In this document: one piece after another, positions 46,064 to 58,649 of the stretch
How positions within the stretch are numbered: the first letter of the stretch is position 1
Layout: the number at the start of each line of letters is the position of its first letter
DNA from: Deltaproteobacteria bacterium
GTDB lineage: Bacteria; Desulfobacterota; Desulfuromonadia; Geobacterales; Pseudopelobacteraceae
NCBI GenBank assembly: GCA_019162745.1
Contig: JAFLLC010000004.1
Span: 1-64,000, forward strand
Length of the DNA: 64,000 nt
Direction of reading: 5' to 3'
The notes under the pieces: generated by a model
The model's input: the letters and a program-made list of their open reading frames with translations, nothing else
Database searches by the model: none
What the model was told of the DNA's origin: nothing
Program-made: the position numbers and the translations under genes

Positions 46064-46981
46064 TTATACCGCGCCGATTAATGTTACCATAATCGCTTTC
46101 TGAATATGCAGCCGGTTTTCGGCCTCATCCCAGACAACAGAGTTTTTACCTTCGATAACTGAATCCGAGATTTCCTCACCACGATGAGCAGGGAGGCAGT
46201 GTAATACTATGTAGTCCGATTTTGCCAATGCAAGGAGTTCATCATCCAGGCAGTAGCCGGCAAAAGCCCTTTCGCGCTCCTTCTGCTCCGCTTCCTGCCC
46301 CATGCTGGCCCAGACATCGGTGTTGATGACATCTGCACCGGCCACCGCCACCTTCGGATCAGCTGTCAGAGAGATCAATCCCGGAGCCTTGGACTGGGCC
46401 CACGCCATAACATTCCGGTCCGGCTCATACCCTGCAGGACAGGCGAGGCGCAATTCAAAACCGAAGATTGCCGCCGCTTCGATCCAGGTATTGGCCATGT
46501 TGTTGCCATCACCGATCCAGGCAAACTTCAGCCCGGTATATGCCCCCTTGTGCTCGACCACCGTCTGCAGATCAGCCATGATCTGGCAGGGGTGAAACAG
46601 GTCGGTCAGGCCGTTGATAACCGGAATATCCGAGTATTTAGCAAACTCGTCTACGACCTCCTGACCAAAGGTGCGGATCATCACTCCGTCGCAATACCGC
46701 GACATGACACGGGCACTATCACTGATCGGCTCACCGCGCCCCATTTGTGAATTTGCCGACGGCATGAACAGGCCGTGGCCACCCAACTGAAAGACGCCCA
46801 CCTCGAAGGAAACCCTCGTGCGGGTTGACGCCTTTTCAAAAATCAGTGCAACCGTCTTACCTTCCAGCAACCTGTGCGAAATGCCGTCCTTCTGTTTGCC
46901 TTTAAGGTCGGCGGCAAGAATCAGCAGGTCGTCCAGTTCATCTTTCGTATAATCATGCAGCGCCAGAAAATGTCGCGTCAT
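46064..46981 (-). CDS. argF: ornithine carbamoyltransferase
   Basis: Makes citrulline from ornithine and carbamoyl phosphate. 305 residues; STRTRVSFE (about 54-62) binds carbamoyl phosphate, HPCQIMADLQT (about 131-141) and HCLPAHRGEE (about 262-271) are typical. It follows argD by 9 bases in the same orientation. The ATG at 46981 has a GGGG-type site upstream. Confidence 0.96.
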   Translation of the reverse strand: MTRHFLALHDYTKDELDDLLILAADLKGKQKDGISHRLLEGKTVALIFEKASTRTRVSFEVGVFQLGGHGLFMPSANSQMGRGEPISDSARVMSRYCDGVMIRTFGQEVVDEFAKYSDIPVINGLTDLFHPCQIMADLQTVVEHKGAYTGLKFAWIGDGNNMANTWIEAAAIFGFELRLACPAGYEPDRNVMAWAQSKAPGLISLTADPKVAVAGADVINTDVWASMGQEAEQKERERAFAGYCLDDELLALAKSDYIVLHCLPAHRGEEISDSVIEGKNSVVWDEAENRLHIQKAIMVTLIGAV

Positions 46982-46990
46982 ATTTTTCCC

Positions 46991-49065
<2,075 letters not shown>

Positions 49066-51708
49066 TTATTTTCCCGTCCCCGAAAGAATTGTCGTGACCG
49101 CTGCCAAAGCCTCATCGAGCTTTTCCGGCTGGCTTCCACCCGCCTGAGCCAGTTCCGGTTTACCGCCACCGCTGCCGCCGACAATCGGCGCAATCTGTTT
49201 GATTATGTCGCCGGCCTTGATTGTGCTGCTCAGGTTTTTACTAACAGCTACCAGCAGATTAGCCTTACCACCGATAGCGGCACCGAGCACAATCACCCCC
49301 TCTCCGATGCGCTCTTTCAATGTATCTGACAGGTCCCGTAGCGCCTTAACATCCTCCACCTGCACGTGGACGGCCAGCAACCTGACACCCGCTACTTCGA
49401 CCGTCTTGGAGAGCAGATCTCCGGAAGCGACAACATTCAGTTTCCCCTGCAGCGTTTCGATTTCCCGCTGCAACTCCCTCTGACGTGCCAGCAGTTTTTC
49501 GAGCCGGTCGCGAGAATTGCCCGCTTCCGCCTTGAGCAGCGCGGCAATTTCCCGCTGTTCATCCTCCATCTGCCGGACAAAATCAAGCGCCCCGGTCCCG
49601 GTCAACGCCTCGATACGGCGTACACCGGCAGCGATACCCGCTTCCGAAACGATCTTGAACAGGCCGATATCACCAGATGCACGTACATGAGTCCCGCCGC
49701 AGAGCTCCATACTGACCTCTCCGACCCTTACAACGCGGACAGAATCACCGTATTTTTCGTCAAAGAGCGCCGTGGCACCAGCGTCAATAGCTTCGGCGAT
49801 ATCCATTTCACGCGTTACCACCTGATCATTTGCCATGATAAAGCTGTTCACCATTGTTTCAACCCGCCGCAGCTCTTCATCGGTCACTGCGGCAAAATGG
49901 GTAAAGTCAAAGCGGAGGCGTCCCTCCGACACCAGCGAACCGGCCTGCTTGACGTGCTCGCCTAAAACCTGGCGCAGCGAAGCTTGCAGCAAGTGGGTCG
50001 CCGTATGATTGCGGCAGGTGGCACTACGTTCTGCCAGGGAGACCTTGAGATCGGCCGCATCACCGATTTTGATGACCCCTTCCGCCACAACGGCATGATG
50101 AACAACCATGTCGATAAAGGGACGGCTTGCAGCGGTAACGTAAAGGTGTGCGTTACCGGTAGAAAGCGTCCCGCAGTCACCTTTCTGGCCACCGGAATCA
50201 CCATAAAAGGGGGTCTGCTCCGTGATTACCGCAACCGTATCTCCGGCGACAGCAACATCAACAGGAACGCCGTCACGGATAATAGCCAGCACCGGTGCAT
50301 AAATAGACATTTCGTCATAGCCGACAAACCGGCCGCGCACTCCTTTGTTGTGCAACTCTTTATACACCTGATCAATTCCCTCTTCACCAGAACCTTTCCA
50401 ATGTTCACGCGCCTGTGCCCGCTGCCGCTCCATGCAGATTTCAAAACCGGCTTCATCGATCGTAAACCCTTCACTCTCGACGATGTCACCGGTCAGATCG
50501 GTCGGGAAACCGTAGGTATCGTAGAGCTTGAACAGGACATCACCAGGGATGATATTTTTGCCGGCACTCCGCAGCGCAGCGACCTCATCGTTAAGAATAG
50601 CAAGCCCGCGGTCGAGTGTTTCAATAAACCGCTGCTCTTCGCCAAGAACGACCTTCTTAATGTATTCTTCGCGCTCAGCCAACTCAGGGTATGCCCCTCC
50701 CATGACCTCGCGCACCGCATCAACCATGTTATAGAGCATCGGTTCGGCACAGCCGAGCATCTTGGCATGACGTGCCGCACGGCGCATGATGCGCCGCAGG
50801 ACATAACCCCGCCCTTCGTTTGAGGGGAGCGCCCCATCGCAGATAAGGAATGTAACCGCACGTGCATGATCGGCGATGACCCGCATCGAGATATTGTCCT
50901 TCTCATCGGCTCCGTAACGTTTGCCTACCAGCCGCTCTATATGGCGGATAATCCCCTGCAGAATATCGATGTCGTAGTTGGAGCTGACACCCTGCATAAC
51001 AGCCGTAACACGTTCCAGCCCCATGCCGGTGTCGACCGACGGCTTCGGTAACGGCGTCATGGTGCCGTCACTTGACCTGTTAAACTGCATGAAGACGTTG
51101 TTCCAGATCTCCATGTAACGGTCACACTCGCAGCCTACCGTACATTCAGGACGTCCGCAGCCGACGGCAGCCCCCTGATCATAGAATATTTCACTGCAGG
51201 GACCGCAGGGACCAGTGTCCCCCATCGACCAGAAGTTGTCTTTCTCGCCGAAGCGGAAAATCCGCTCAAGCGGCACCCCTTCCTGGGTATGCCAGATGTC
51301 GGCAGCTTCATCATCATCGTTGTAGACAGTCACATACAGTCGATTTTTATCCAGCTTCAGCTCTTTGGTCAGAAACTCCCAGGCGTAGGCTATCGCCTCT
51401 TTTTTGAAATAATCACCGAAGGAAAAATTCCCCAGCATTTCAAAGAAGGTGTGGTGGCGGGCTGTCCGGCCTACATTTTCCAGGTCATTATGTTTCCCCC
51501 CCGCCCGGACGCATTTCTGCGAACTGCAGGCACGTACATAGCCACGATCCTCCAGACCAAGAAAGCAATCCTTGAACTGGTTCATACCGGCATTGGCAAA
51601 CATCAGGGTCGGATCGTTCTTGGGGAGAATCCCGGAGCTTGGGACAATCGTATGACCCCGGTCGGCAAAATATTGAAGGAAAAGTGTGCGAATTTCTGTA
51701 CCAGTCAT
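49066..51708 (-). CDS. alaS: alanyl-tRNA synthetase
   Basis: Charges tRNA-Ala. 880 residues: class II catalytic domain (about 1-450) with [14 protein letters not shown] at the start, editing domain with [14 protein letters not shown] (zinc His pair) and CGGTHV (about 555-690), coiled coil and C-terminal DHHA1 domain with [15 protein letters not shown]. The ATG at 51708 follows CGAGGGCATC. A longer frame to 51849 would run into the inverted repeat upstream and is rejected. Confidence 0.96.
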   Translation of the reverse strand: MTGTEIRTLFLQYFADRGHTIVPSSGILPKNDPTLMFANAGMNQFKDCFLGLEDRGYVRACSSQKCVRAGGKHNDLENVGRTARHHTFFEMLGNFSFGDYFKKEAIAYAWEFLTKELKLDKNRLYVTVYNDDDEAADIWHTQEGVPLERIFRFGEKDNFWSMGDTGPCGPCSEIFYDQGAAVGCGRPECTVGCECDRYMEIWNNVFMQFNRSSDGTMTPLPKPSVDTGMGLERVTAVMQGVSSNYDIDILQGIIRHIERLVGKRYGADEKDNISMRVIADHARAVTFLICDGALPSNEGRGYVLRRIMRRAARHAKMLGCAEPMLYNMVDAVREVMGGAYPELAEREEYIKKVVLGEEQRFIETLDRGLAILNDEVAALRSAGKNIIPGDVLFKLYDTYGFPTDLTGDIVESEGFTIDEAGFEICMERQRAQAREHWKGSGEEGIDQVYKELHNKGVRGRFVGYDEMSIYAPVLAIIRDGVPVDVAVAGDTVAVITEQTPFYGDSGGQKGDCGTLSTGNAHLYVTAASRPFIDMVVHHAVVAEGVIKIGDAADLKVSLAERSATCRNHTATHLLQASLRQVLGEHVKQAGSLVSEGRLRFDFTHFAAVTDEELRRVETMVNSFIMANDQVVTREMDIAEAIDAGATALFDEKYGDSVRVVRVGEVSMELCGGTHVRASGDIGLFKIVSEAGIAAGVRRIEALTGTGALDFVRQMEDEQREIAALLKAEAGNSRDRLEKLLARQRELQREIETLQGKLNVVASGDLLSKTVEVAGVRLLAVHVQVEDVKALRDLSDTLKERIGEGVIVLGAAIGGKANLLVAVSKNLSSTIKAGDIIKQIAPIVGGSGGGKPELAQAGGSQPEKLDEALAAVTTILSGTGK

Positions 51709-51771
51709 GATGCCCTCGTTAAAATAAAAATAGAAAACAGACCGTAATAAAGTCTCAAATACGGGGTACTC

Positions 51772-51916
51772 ATAACACGGAGGAACGGAGTACACGGAGG
51801 AAAACCAGCAAATTAAAAAGGTGAAAATACATCTTTTGTTATTCACCAAAATTAGTTACAAACGACCCAGAAAATAATAGCTTGGTTTCTCCGTGCTCTC
51901 AGTCTCTCCGTGTTAT
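51772..51916. repeat. imperfect inverted repeat with CACGGAG units
   Basis: Arms of about 35 bases (51772-51806 and about 51882-51916) begin and end with ATAACACGGAG and its complement and contain further CACGGAG or CTCCGTG units. The 75-base centre is AT-rich. It fills the alaS-recX gap and looks like a dispersed intergenic repeat or a miniature element. Confidence 0.6.
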
Positions 51917-51923
51917 TTAAAAT

Positions 51924-52433
51924 TTACTCCTCTACCCTTAGCGCCTGCATGATTGCGGAAAACCCGAATCCTCGCCGCTGCAGAAAGCCGACCACTCTTT
52001 GTTTGTCACGATCACTCGCCGCTGAATAGGAAAATCCGGGGTAGCGCCGCTTTGCCGCCGACCTGACCTCGGAAATTTCATCGCTCTCAGCCAAAAGAGG
52101 CGCAAGAGTTTCATTCACTACATCGGCAGTGAATCCTCTGCGGCGCATCTCCATACGGAGACGGGCCCCGTAATAGCGGCCGGAGGAAAGCGCTGACTCT
52201 GCGAACCGGACTGCATAACGCCGGTCATCCAGCCACCCCTCACACTGCAGACGGGCTATAACATCGTCAATATCCCCCTCAGCGGCTTCCCGTGTCGCCA
52301 GTTTTTGCCTTATTCTGGCTGCTGAATAATCACGGCCGGTCAGCAACCGCAGCGCATACTGGTAAAGCTGGGCAGGCGTTGACGGCTCAGTATTTTTCGA
52401 TATCAAGTTTGTCAGGCTCTGCAGCCGGGTCAT
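51924..52433 (-). CDS. recX: regulatory protein RecX
   Basis: Modulates RecA filaments. 169 residues with three helical repeats; the segments GRDYSAARIRQKLATR, GWLDDRRYAVRF and GARLRMEMRRRGF are typical. Start is uncertain: the ATG at 52433 lies inside the pilT end and has no strong binding site; a TTG at 52406 would give 160 residues. recX near recA is usual, here separated from it by pilT. Confidence 0.82.
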   Translation of the reverse strand: MTRLQSLTNLISKNTEPSTPAQLYQYALRLLTGRDYSAARIRQKLATREAAEGDIDDVIARLQCEGWLDDRRYAVRFAESALSSGRYYGARLRMEMRRRGFTADVVNETLAPLLAESDEISEVRSAAKRRYPGFSYSAASDRDKQRVVGFLQRRGFGFSAIMQALRVEE

Positions 52434-53544
52434 CAGGCTTATTCTCAAACCCTTCCCAAGATGCGTCCGAAGTGGATGAAATCCCGGAAACCTTGAGGGC
52501 AAAGTCGTCAGGATTCGAGCTCTGGCGAATCGCCTCTTCATACGTTATCAGTTTGCTGGAATAGAGCCTCATGAGCGACTGGTCAAAAGTCTGCATACCG
52601 TAGGTGACATACCCCTGGGAGATAGCGTCGTTCAGCTGCTTGGTCTTGTCTTTTTCATCGATACATTCCCTGACACGGGCGGAGGCCAGCATGACCTCAA
52701 CCGCCGGTACACGTCCCTTACCGTCAGCCTTGGGCACCAGACGCTGAGATATTACCCCCTTGATAATGCTTGCCAGCTGAATACGGACCTGACGCTGATG
52801 ATAGGGGGGGAAAACACCGATGATACGGTTGATGGTTTCTGCGGCGTCCATCGTGTGCAGGGTGGACATAACCAGATGGCCGGTCTCGGCAGCGGTCATC
52901 GCCGTTTCGATTGTTTCATAATCACGCATCTCACCAACCAGAATGACATCCGGATCCTGGCGCAGCGCCCCTTTCAGAGCAGCAGAGAAGGTTGGTGTGT
53001 CGGTGCCGACCTCACGCTGACTGATGATGCTCTTGTTGTCTCTATGCAGGAATTCGACCGGATCTTCAATGGTGATGATGTTACAGGTCCGCTGACTGTT
53101 GATGCGGTCAACCATGGCCGCAAGCGTACTGGACTTGCCGGAACCGGTTGTCCCGGTCACCAGAATCAGCCCCCGCTCCTCGCTGCAGATTTTCTGCATG
53201 ACCGGCGGCAGATTGAGCCCTTCCAGCGTCGGGATAATAAACGCGATCGAACGGAAGACCATCGCCACCGTGCCGCGCTGACGGTAGACACTAACCCTGA
53301 AGCGCCCCAAGCCAGGCACAGCATACGCCAGATCGACTTCAAAATTTTCCTCAAACATGCGGCGTTGACGATCATTCATCATCGACTGGGCGGTATCGGA
53401 AACAAAGTCCGGCGACAAACGCGGCGCGTTTGGAATCGGGTGCAGACGCCCGTCAATCCTTACAATCGGCGGAAGCCCGGTCTTGATGTGAATATCAGAA
53501 CCTTTGGCCTTAAACGCAATAGTCAGTATCTCGTTCAGCTCCAC
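52387..53544 (-). CDS. pilT: PilT-family type IV pilus retraction ATPase
   Basis: Hexameric cytoplasmic ATPase that pulls pili back. 385 residues; N-terminal PAS-like domain (about 1-100), Walker A GTTGSGKSST (about 131-140), Asp box FEVDLAYAV, Walker B DVILVGEMRD (about 196-205) and His box TGHLVMSTLHT. The C-terminal 30 residues are acidic and unusual. The GTG at 53544 follows GGAGGTAGCT. It begins 15 bases after recA, probably co-transcribed. Confidence 0.92.
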   Translation of the reverse strand: MELNEILTIAFKAKGSDIHIKTGLPPIVRIDGRLHPIPNAPRLSPDFVSDTAQSMMNDRQRRMFEENFEVDLAYAVPGLGRFRVSVYRQRGTVAMVFRSIAFIIPTLEGLNLPPVMQKICSEERGLILVTGTTGSGKSSTLAAMVDRINSQRTCNIITIEDPVEFLHRDNKSIISQREVGTDTPTFSAALKGALRQDPDVILVGEMRDYETIETAMTAAETGHLVMSTLHTMDAAETINRIIGVFPPYHQRQVRIQLASIIKGVISQRLVPKADGKGRVPAVEVMLASARVRECIDEKDKTKQLNDAISQGYVTYGMQTFDQSLMRLYSSKLITYEEAIRQSSNPDDFALKVSGISSTSDASWEGFENKPDDPAAEPDKLDIEKY

Positions 53545-53559
53545 AGCTACCTCCGTTGC

Positions 53560-54606
53560 TTATGCAGCCTTGTCTGCCTTGACGGCCTTGTCAGCGGCCG
53601 GCGCCGGTTTAAGCAGATCCATCAGTTTGCTTTCAATCTCAGCCAGCGTTTCCGGATGCTCGGTTAACCAGCCACGTGAATTCTCCCGTCCCTGGCCGAT
53701 CCGCTCTTTGCCGTAGGAGTACCAGGCGCCGCTCTTTTCAATGATGTTTTTATCAACCGCCAGATCGAGAACGTCGCCGGTGCGCGATATACCTTCACCG
53801 TAAAGGATATCAAACTCAACCTCTTTGAACGGTGGAGCAACCTTGTTTTTAACAACTTTGACCCGCGTGCGGGAACCGATGATCTGATCACCCTGTTTAA
53901 GTGTGGCAATCTTGCGGATGTCCATACGCACCGATGCGTAGAATTTGAGCGCGTTACCGCCGGTGGTCGTTTCGGGGTTGCCGAACATGACCCCGATTTT
54001 CATACGGATCTGATTGATGAAGATCACGCAGCAGTTCGACTTGCTGATGATACCGGTCAGCTTGCGCAGCGCCTGGGACATCAAGCGGGCCTGGAGCCCC
54101 ATATGGGAATCACCCATATCGCCTTCAATCTCGGCCTTGGGCACCAGTGCGGCCACCGAGTCAACGACCAGAATGTCAATAGCACCGCTCCTGACCAGGG
54201 TTTCGGTAATTTCCAGCGCCTGTTCCCCGGTATCCGGCTGCGACACCAGCAGGTCATCGGTCTTAACCCCCAGCTTGCGGGCATAGCCGATATCGAGCGC
54301 ATGCTCGGCATCGATAAAAGCAGCAATGCCCCCGGTTTTTTGCGCTTCAGCGATTATATGCAGCGCCAGCGTAGTCTTCCCCGATGATTCGGGACCATAT
54401 ATCTCAATCACCCTGCCGCGCGGAACACCGCCGACTCCCAGTGCCATATCGAGAGAAATGGAACCGGTGGAAATCGCATCCACCCCGGGAAGCGCCTCGT
54501 CATTACCAAGCCGCATGATTGCGCCCTTGCCGAACTGTTTTTCGATCTGACTCAGGGCCAGTTCAATCGCCTTGTTCTTCTCAAGCGCGTTGTTTTTTTC
54601 AGCCAT
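53560..54606 (-). CDS. recA: recombinase RecA
   Basis: Strand-exchange protein and LexA co-protease. 348 residues; Walker [12 protein letters not shown] (about 70-80), [15 protein letters not shown] region, loop 2 [23 protein letters not shown] in parts, and an acidic/Ala-rich C-terminus. The ATG at 54606 has AGGAG about 10 bases upstream. I found no obvious LexA-type box in its leader. Confidence 0.98.
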   Translation of the reverse strand: MAEKNNALEKNKAIELALSQIEKQFGKGAIMRLGNDEALPGVDAISTGSISLDMALGVGGVPRGRVIEIYGPESSGKTTLALHIIAEAQKTGGIAAFIDAEHALDIGYARKLGVKTDDLLVSQPDTGEQALEITETLVRSGAIDILVVDSVAALVPKAEIEGDMGDSHMGLQARLMSQALRKLTGIISKSNCCVIFINQIRMKIGVMFGNPETTTGGNALKFYASVRMDIRKIATLKQGDQIIGSRTRVKVVKNKVAPPFKEVEFDILYGEGISRTGDVLDLAVDKNIIEKSGAWYSYGKERIGQGRENSRGWLTEHPETLAEIESKLMDLLKPAPAADKAVKADKAA

Positions 54607-54925
54607 AATGAGTTATCTCCTGAATGGATATTGGTATGCAGATTAAAAGAATAGAAAAATAACATATCAGGCAGATGTATCGCAAGGTTTTATCTGATCC
54701 TGCTGCGACGGTATACCCATAGCCATGGGTTCACAGCAGATATCGGTCTGCAATTAATATTTGGGATCTCAATAAATCCATGTTATAAAGTAGCGAATTT
54801 GCATGGTGCCGGATTGATATACCCGTGATATTTCCAGTACTTACGATTATTTTAACCTTGGTTATATAGTGATAATGTTACATGCCGTACCAATTTATAT
54901 CCACTCTTGATTTAGAGGAGCCTCC
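54607..54925. other. 319-base intergenic region between recA and chemoreceptor
   Basis: Divergent promoter region. A weak promoter for recA (TTGCGA, 18 bases, TATTTT on the minus strand) is possible. Short inverted repeats lie at 54715-54730 and 54736-54751. The last 15 bases hold the chemoreceptor binding site. No gene is seen. Confidence 0.4.
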
Positions 54926-56104
54926 ATGAACTTCCTGCTTGATCTTTATCGAAGACTGAAGATTCGTACCCGCATTATCCTGCTCTCTGCCTGCTACAGC
55001 TTTTGCATCATTTTTGCGGTCGTTGCCGGGCGAATGTTTTCTCAAACTATTTCCATCCTGTCTACCGCAACTTTCGTGCTGCTTGGCATACTGTTCAGCG
55101 GTCTCCTCTTCTGGACAATCAATGATGCCCTGCAAAGGATCATCGTCTACCTTACCCGCATGGCAGACGGCAACCTTACACAGGAAATCAGCGCCAAACG
55201 CAACAATGAGATCAGCACTATAATCCGCTCCATCAGCACCGTTCAGTCAACCATGCGTAAAATCATCGGACAGATTTCCCAGACATCGCAGCAGATGACT
55301 CTGGCATCAGGCAGGCTCCACGCAAATGCCAGCCAAATTGCGGCAGGTACCGAAGAGGTCGCGCACAAAACCAACTCAGTTGCTGTAGCCAGCCAGGAAA
55401 TGGCCGCCACTTCAAATGACATCGCCCACAGCTGCCTGAGCGCAGCCGACACATCAAACCGCGCCAGTGATACTGCACGTTCCGGAGCAGAAACTGTCAA
55501 GCGGGCAACCGACGGCATGGAACGCATTGCCGTCAGGGTAAAAGATGCTGCAAAAACAGTCGAAGGGCTGGGGGCACGCTCCGACCAGATTGGCCAGATC
55601 ATCGGCACCATTGAAGACATTGCCGACCAGACAAACCTGCTGGCGCTCAATGCTGCTATTGAGGCGGCCCGGGCCGGTGAACAGGGTCGTGGTTTCGCTG
55701 TCGTCGCCGACGAAGTACGGGCACTTGCCGAACGCACGACCCGCGCCACCCGAGAGATCAGCGAGATGATTAAAGCCATCCAGAAGGAAACAAAGGGGGC
55801 GGTTGCCGCGATAGAAGAAGGTGTCACAGAGGTTGAAAAAGGGACCGAATATTCCATAGGCTCCGGACAGGCGCTAGAGCAAATACTGGCTCAGATAAAT
55901 GATGTCACCATGCAGGTCAACCAGATTGCAACTGCAGCCGAAGAACAGACAGCAACCACCGGAGAGATTACCGCCAACATCCAGCAGATAACCGATGTAG
56001 TGCAGCAGACCGCTGGCGGGGCAACAGAAACAGCCTCGGCCTCCTCGGAATTATCCAGAGTAGCCGAGGAGCTGCAACATTTGGTAGGAAAGTTCAAACT
56101 CTAA
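54926..56104 (+). CDS. methyl-accepting chemotaxis protein without periplasmic sensor
   Basis: A 392-residue chemoreceptor. Two helices (about 17-36 and 46-66) are separated by only about 10 residues, so there is no periplasmic ligand domain. A HAMP-like region follows (about 67-120), then a signalling domain with the tip [18 protein letters not shown] and [19 protein letters not shown] (about 227-265). There is no C-terminal CheR/CheB pentapeptide. It probably senses membrane or cytoplasmic state. The ATG at 54926 follows AGAGGAG. Convergent with mutM. Confidence 0.9.
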   Translation: MNFLLDLYRRLKIRTRIILLSACYSFCIIFAVVAGRMFSQTISILSTATFVLLGILFSGLLFWTINDALQRIIVYLTRMADGNLTQEISAKRNNEISTIIRSISTVQSTMRKIIGQISQTSQQMTLASGRLHANASQIAAGTEEVAHKTNSVAVASQEMAATSNDIAHSCLSAADTSNRASDTARSGAETVKRATDGMERIAVRVKDAAKTVEGLGARSDQIGQIIGTIEDIADQTNLLALNAAIEAARAGEQGRGFAVVADEVRALAERTTRATREISEMIKAIQKETKGAVAAIEEGVTEVEKGTEYSIGSGQALEQILAQINDVTMQVNQIATAAEEQTATTGEITANIQQITDVVQQTAGGATETASASSELSRVAEELQHLVGKFKL

Positions 56105-56107
56105 ACA

Positions 56108-56911
56108 TTACTCCTGACAGCTGCGGCAAAAAACAGTGCTTCGCCCCCCGAGCCTCATCTCTTCAAGAAGTTCTGCACAGGTTGTGCAGAGCTTCCCACC
56201 CCGTCCGTAGACATTTAACGCCTGCGGGTAATAGGCGACCGTTTCCTCTGCAACCACGCAGGCGTTCCCCTCGCTTATCGACCGTTCCAACTCTTCACGG
56301 ATTGCCGCAGCAAGATTTGCACATTCCTGAACAGTCAGACTCCCGGCGGCACGATCCGGGCGGATGCGGGCACGAAACAGCGCCTCGTTGGCATATATGT
56401 TTCCTACCCCGGCCACTACTGAGCTGTTCATAATCAACTGCTTGATCGCAACCTTCCTCTTTCTGCTGACACCAAAGAGATACAGACCATCAAATGTATC
56501 GCTCAATGGCTCAGGTCCGATCCCCGCGAGGAGCGGGTACAGTCGTGGATCACCGTAAATCCAGGCTATTGTTCCGAATTTGCGCGGGTCGTGGAAACGG
56601 AGCAGATGGCCGTCGTCAAAGATGAAATCGATATGATCATGCTTCCCCGGCGGGGGTGAGCCGCGCAGCAGTCGCAGGAAACCGGTCATTCCCAGATGCA
56701 GTAGCAGCCAGCCACGCTCGCAGTCGAACAGCAGGTATTTACCCCGCCGCTCAATGCTCCGCACAGTCAGCCCCGGCAGGATCTGCGAGAGTTCCTCTGG
56801 AACCGGTATGCGGAGCTTTTCAACACGCAGCAGCACCTGCTTAAATCGGCACCCCACCAGCTCCCGCTCCAGCCTTCGACGGGTTACTTCAACTTCCGGC
56901 AGTTCCGGCAT
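56108..56911 (-). CDS. mutM: formamidopyrimidine-DNA glycosylase
   Basis: Excises oxidised purines and nicks the site. 267 residues. The mature N-terminus PELPEVEV with catalytic Pro2/Glu3 fixes the ATG at 56911; the longer frame to 56935 would bury the catalytic Pro and is rejected. The H2TH region with NIYANEALFRARI and the C-terminal zinc finger CTTC...FCRSCQ (about 241-265) are complete. Confidence 0.96.
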   Translation of the reverse strand: MPELPEVEVTRRRLERELVGCRFKQVLLRVEKLRIPVPEELSQILPGLTVRSIERRGKYLLFDCERGWLLLHLGMTGFLRLLRGSPPPGKHDHIDFIFDDGHLLRFHDPRKFGTIAWIYGDPRLYPLLAGIGPEPLSDTFDGLYLFGVSRKRKVAIKQLIMNSSVVAGVGNIYANEALFRARIRPDRAAGSLTVQECANLAAAIREELERSISEGNACVVAEETVAYYPQALNVYGRGGKLCTTCAELLEEMRLGGRSTVFCRSCQE

Positions 56912-57203
56912 ATCGTCCTTTAAAAGCTGTTTCATCTAAATTCAAAAGAATATCCCTGTCTTTTACGTACATACTATCTAAAAATCAATGCATGGATAGG
57001 GCCGAATCACGGTAAATTTGTTCTGATTGTATGTGACTGAAAATAATAAATTTTGTCTTTTATCGTCAATCAATAAATTCAGGTGGTTATGTGGAGAACA
57101 AATTTACCCTGCTCCTCACGGAGACGCCCTTGCCTTCGGCTAGTAGTTGGTTTATCCTGTCTGATAAAACTGCTTTAGTTACCGTATAGATACAGGAGAA
57201 ATC
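56912..57203. other. intergenic region before the GH13 gene
   Basis: Divergent upstream region of mutM and the glycosidase. It is AT-rich in its first part; no gene, repeat or convincing promoter is seen. Confidence 0.4.
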
Positions 57204-58514
57204 ATGCGCGACGTCATTCTTCATGCCTTTGACTGGCACTACAACGACATTGCTACCAATGCGGAGCGGATCGCCGCCGTTGGCTACGGAGCTGTTCTGA
57301 TCCCGCCACCGCTGTACAGCGACCCAGCCGGCAGTGAGTGGTGGCAGCGCTACCAGCCGAAGGATTATCGGGTGCTGCGCTCTTATCTGGGTAACAAAGC
57401 TGAACTTGAAGGGACCATTGCCGCCCTCCACCGCCATGGTGTACGGATTTATGCAGATATCGTCTTCAACCATATGGCCAATGAAAACCGACCGGATCGT
57501 CTCAATTTCCCCGGCGAGGCTGAACTGCAGCACTACAGACTGAAACGGGAAGAGTTCGAAAGAGACCGACTCTACGGCGACCTGAGCGCCGGACTCTTCT
57601 CCCCGTGGGACTTCAATACGGAGGGGAATATCTGCAACTGGCTGGACCCCCACGAATCGACAGAACATAATCTGTCTGGACTGCCCGATCTAGATCTCAA
57701 CGATTGGGTAATTGAACAGCAGCGCTCCTGTCTGCACGCACTTAACACAATGGGGTTCGACGGCTACCGCATCGATGCAGTAAAGCATTTGCCGGAAGAG
57801 CATCTCCAGCGCGTCTTCGAAACGGTCGATATGGCCGGCAAGTACCTGTTCGGCGAGGTGCTGACCGCCAATGACCATGAGGAGAGCCTTTTCATTTGGC
57901 CGTTATTCGATCGGGAGCACCTGGCGTTCTATGACTTCCCGCTCCACGAAACACTGCGGAGGGTGTTTTCACCCACGGGGAGCATGCGCGAACTGGTTGA
58001 TCCGGGTGCCTTCGGCCAGGCCCTCCCACACTGGCGGGCCGTCACGTTTAGCGTCACCCATGACATGCCCAACAACGACGGTTTCCGCGGAGTGATGCTG
58101 CATCCGCAGGACGAGTATCTTGCCAATGCCTACCTGCTGGGCCGCGACGGTGGCGTGCCGCTGGTCTACTCTGACGGCAACCAGAGCGCCGCCAGGTACC
58201 CCGATGACCGCAACCGCTGGGCGGACTCGTGGCAGAAAAATGACATCTCAGCCATGGTCTTCTTCCACAATGCAGTCCATGGCCTACCGCAACGGCCACT
58301 CTTCGAGGATGACGGATTTCTCGTCCTTGCCCGCGGCAACCGGGGAATCGTTGCCATCAACAAGACTGATGCCTGGCAACAGGCCGAAATCCGCTCATGG
58401 GGTCTGAGCCAATGCGACTATTATTGCCATCTCCATGGCCATAGAATGACCGTAAGCGGCGACTCATTTACTCTGGACATCCCACCGCGTGAAGCGCAGT
58501 TGTGGCTTTGTTAA
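57204..58514 (+). CDS. GH13 family alpha-amylase-type glycosidase, cytoplasmic
   Basis: A 436-residue TIM-barrel enzyme of the alpha-amylase family without a signal peptide, so it likely acts on internal glycogen or maltodextrin. All key residues are visible: D191 in GFDGYRIDAVKHL (nucleophile), E218 in KYLFGEVL (acid/base) and D287 in SVTHDMPNN (transition-state stabiliser), plus the N-terminal YADIVFNH (about 83-90). It is a compact form with a short C-terminal beta domain. The ATG at 57204 follows CAGGAGAAATC. Stands alone between mutM and cinA. Confidence 0.85.
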   Translation: MRDVILHAFDWHYNDIATNAERIAAVGYGAVLIPPPLYSDPAGSEWWQRYQPKDYRVLRSYLGNKAELEGTIAALHRHGVRIYADIVFNHMANENRPDRLNFPGEAELQHYRLKREEFERDRLYGDLSAGLFSPWDFNTEGNICNWLDPHESTEHNLSGLPDLDLNDWVIEQQRSCLHALNTMGFDGYRIDAVKHLPEEHLQRVFETVDMAGKYLFGEVLTANDHEESLFIWPLFDREHLAFYDFPLHETLRRVFSPTGSMRELVDPGAFGQALPHWRAVTFSVTHDMPNNDGFRGVMLHPQDEYLANAYLLGRDGGVPLVYSDGNQSAARYPDDRNRWADSWQKNDISAMVFFHNAVHGLPQRPLFEDDGFLVLARGNRGIVAINKTDAWQQAEIRSWGLSQCDYYCHLHGHRMTVSGDSFTLDIPPREAQLWLC

Positions 58515-58649
58515 ATGAAAGCGCCAGAACAACACATTTTGCAAAAGTCTAAATCCCAAAGGTAAAACTAATTACGTCAGGGGTGAACCTTCGGCGCCTC
58601 ACCATCGCTTAAAAACACCCCACAGGGTTGCAGGCAATGTCCACTTTGT

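Noticed and set aside
49984-50823. 279-codon open frame antisense to alaS
   Set aside because: Shadow of the alaS coding frame.
54607-54720. LexA/SOS box expected before recA
   Set aside because: No palindrome of the GGTT...AACC/ACC type was found in the leader.
54782-54815. Possible sigma-28 promoter (TAAAG ... GCCGG) before the chemoreceptor
   Set aside because: The two elements are about 3 bases too far apart and the -10 half is a poor match.
58585-58607. Hairpin between the GH13 gene and cinA
   Set aside because: Five-base GGTGA/TCACC arms with a long loop and no T tract; too weak for a terminator call.
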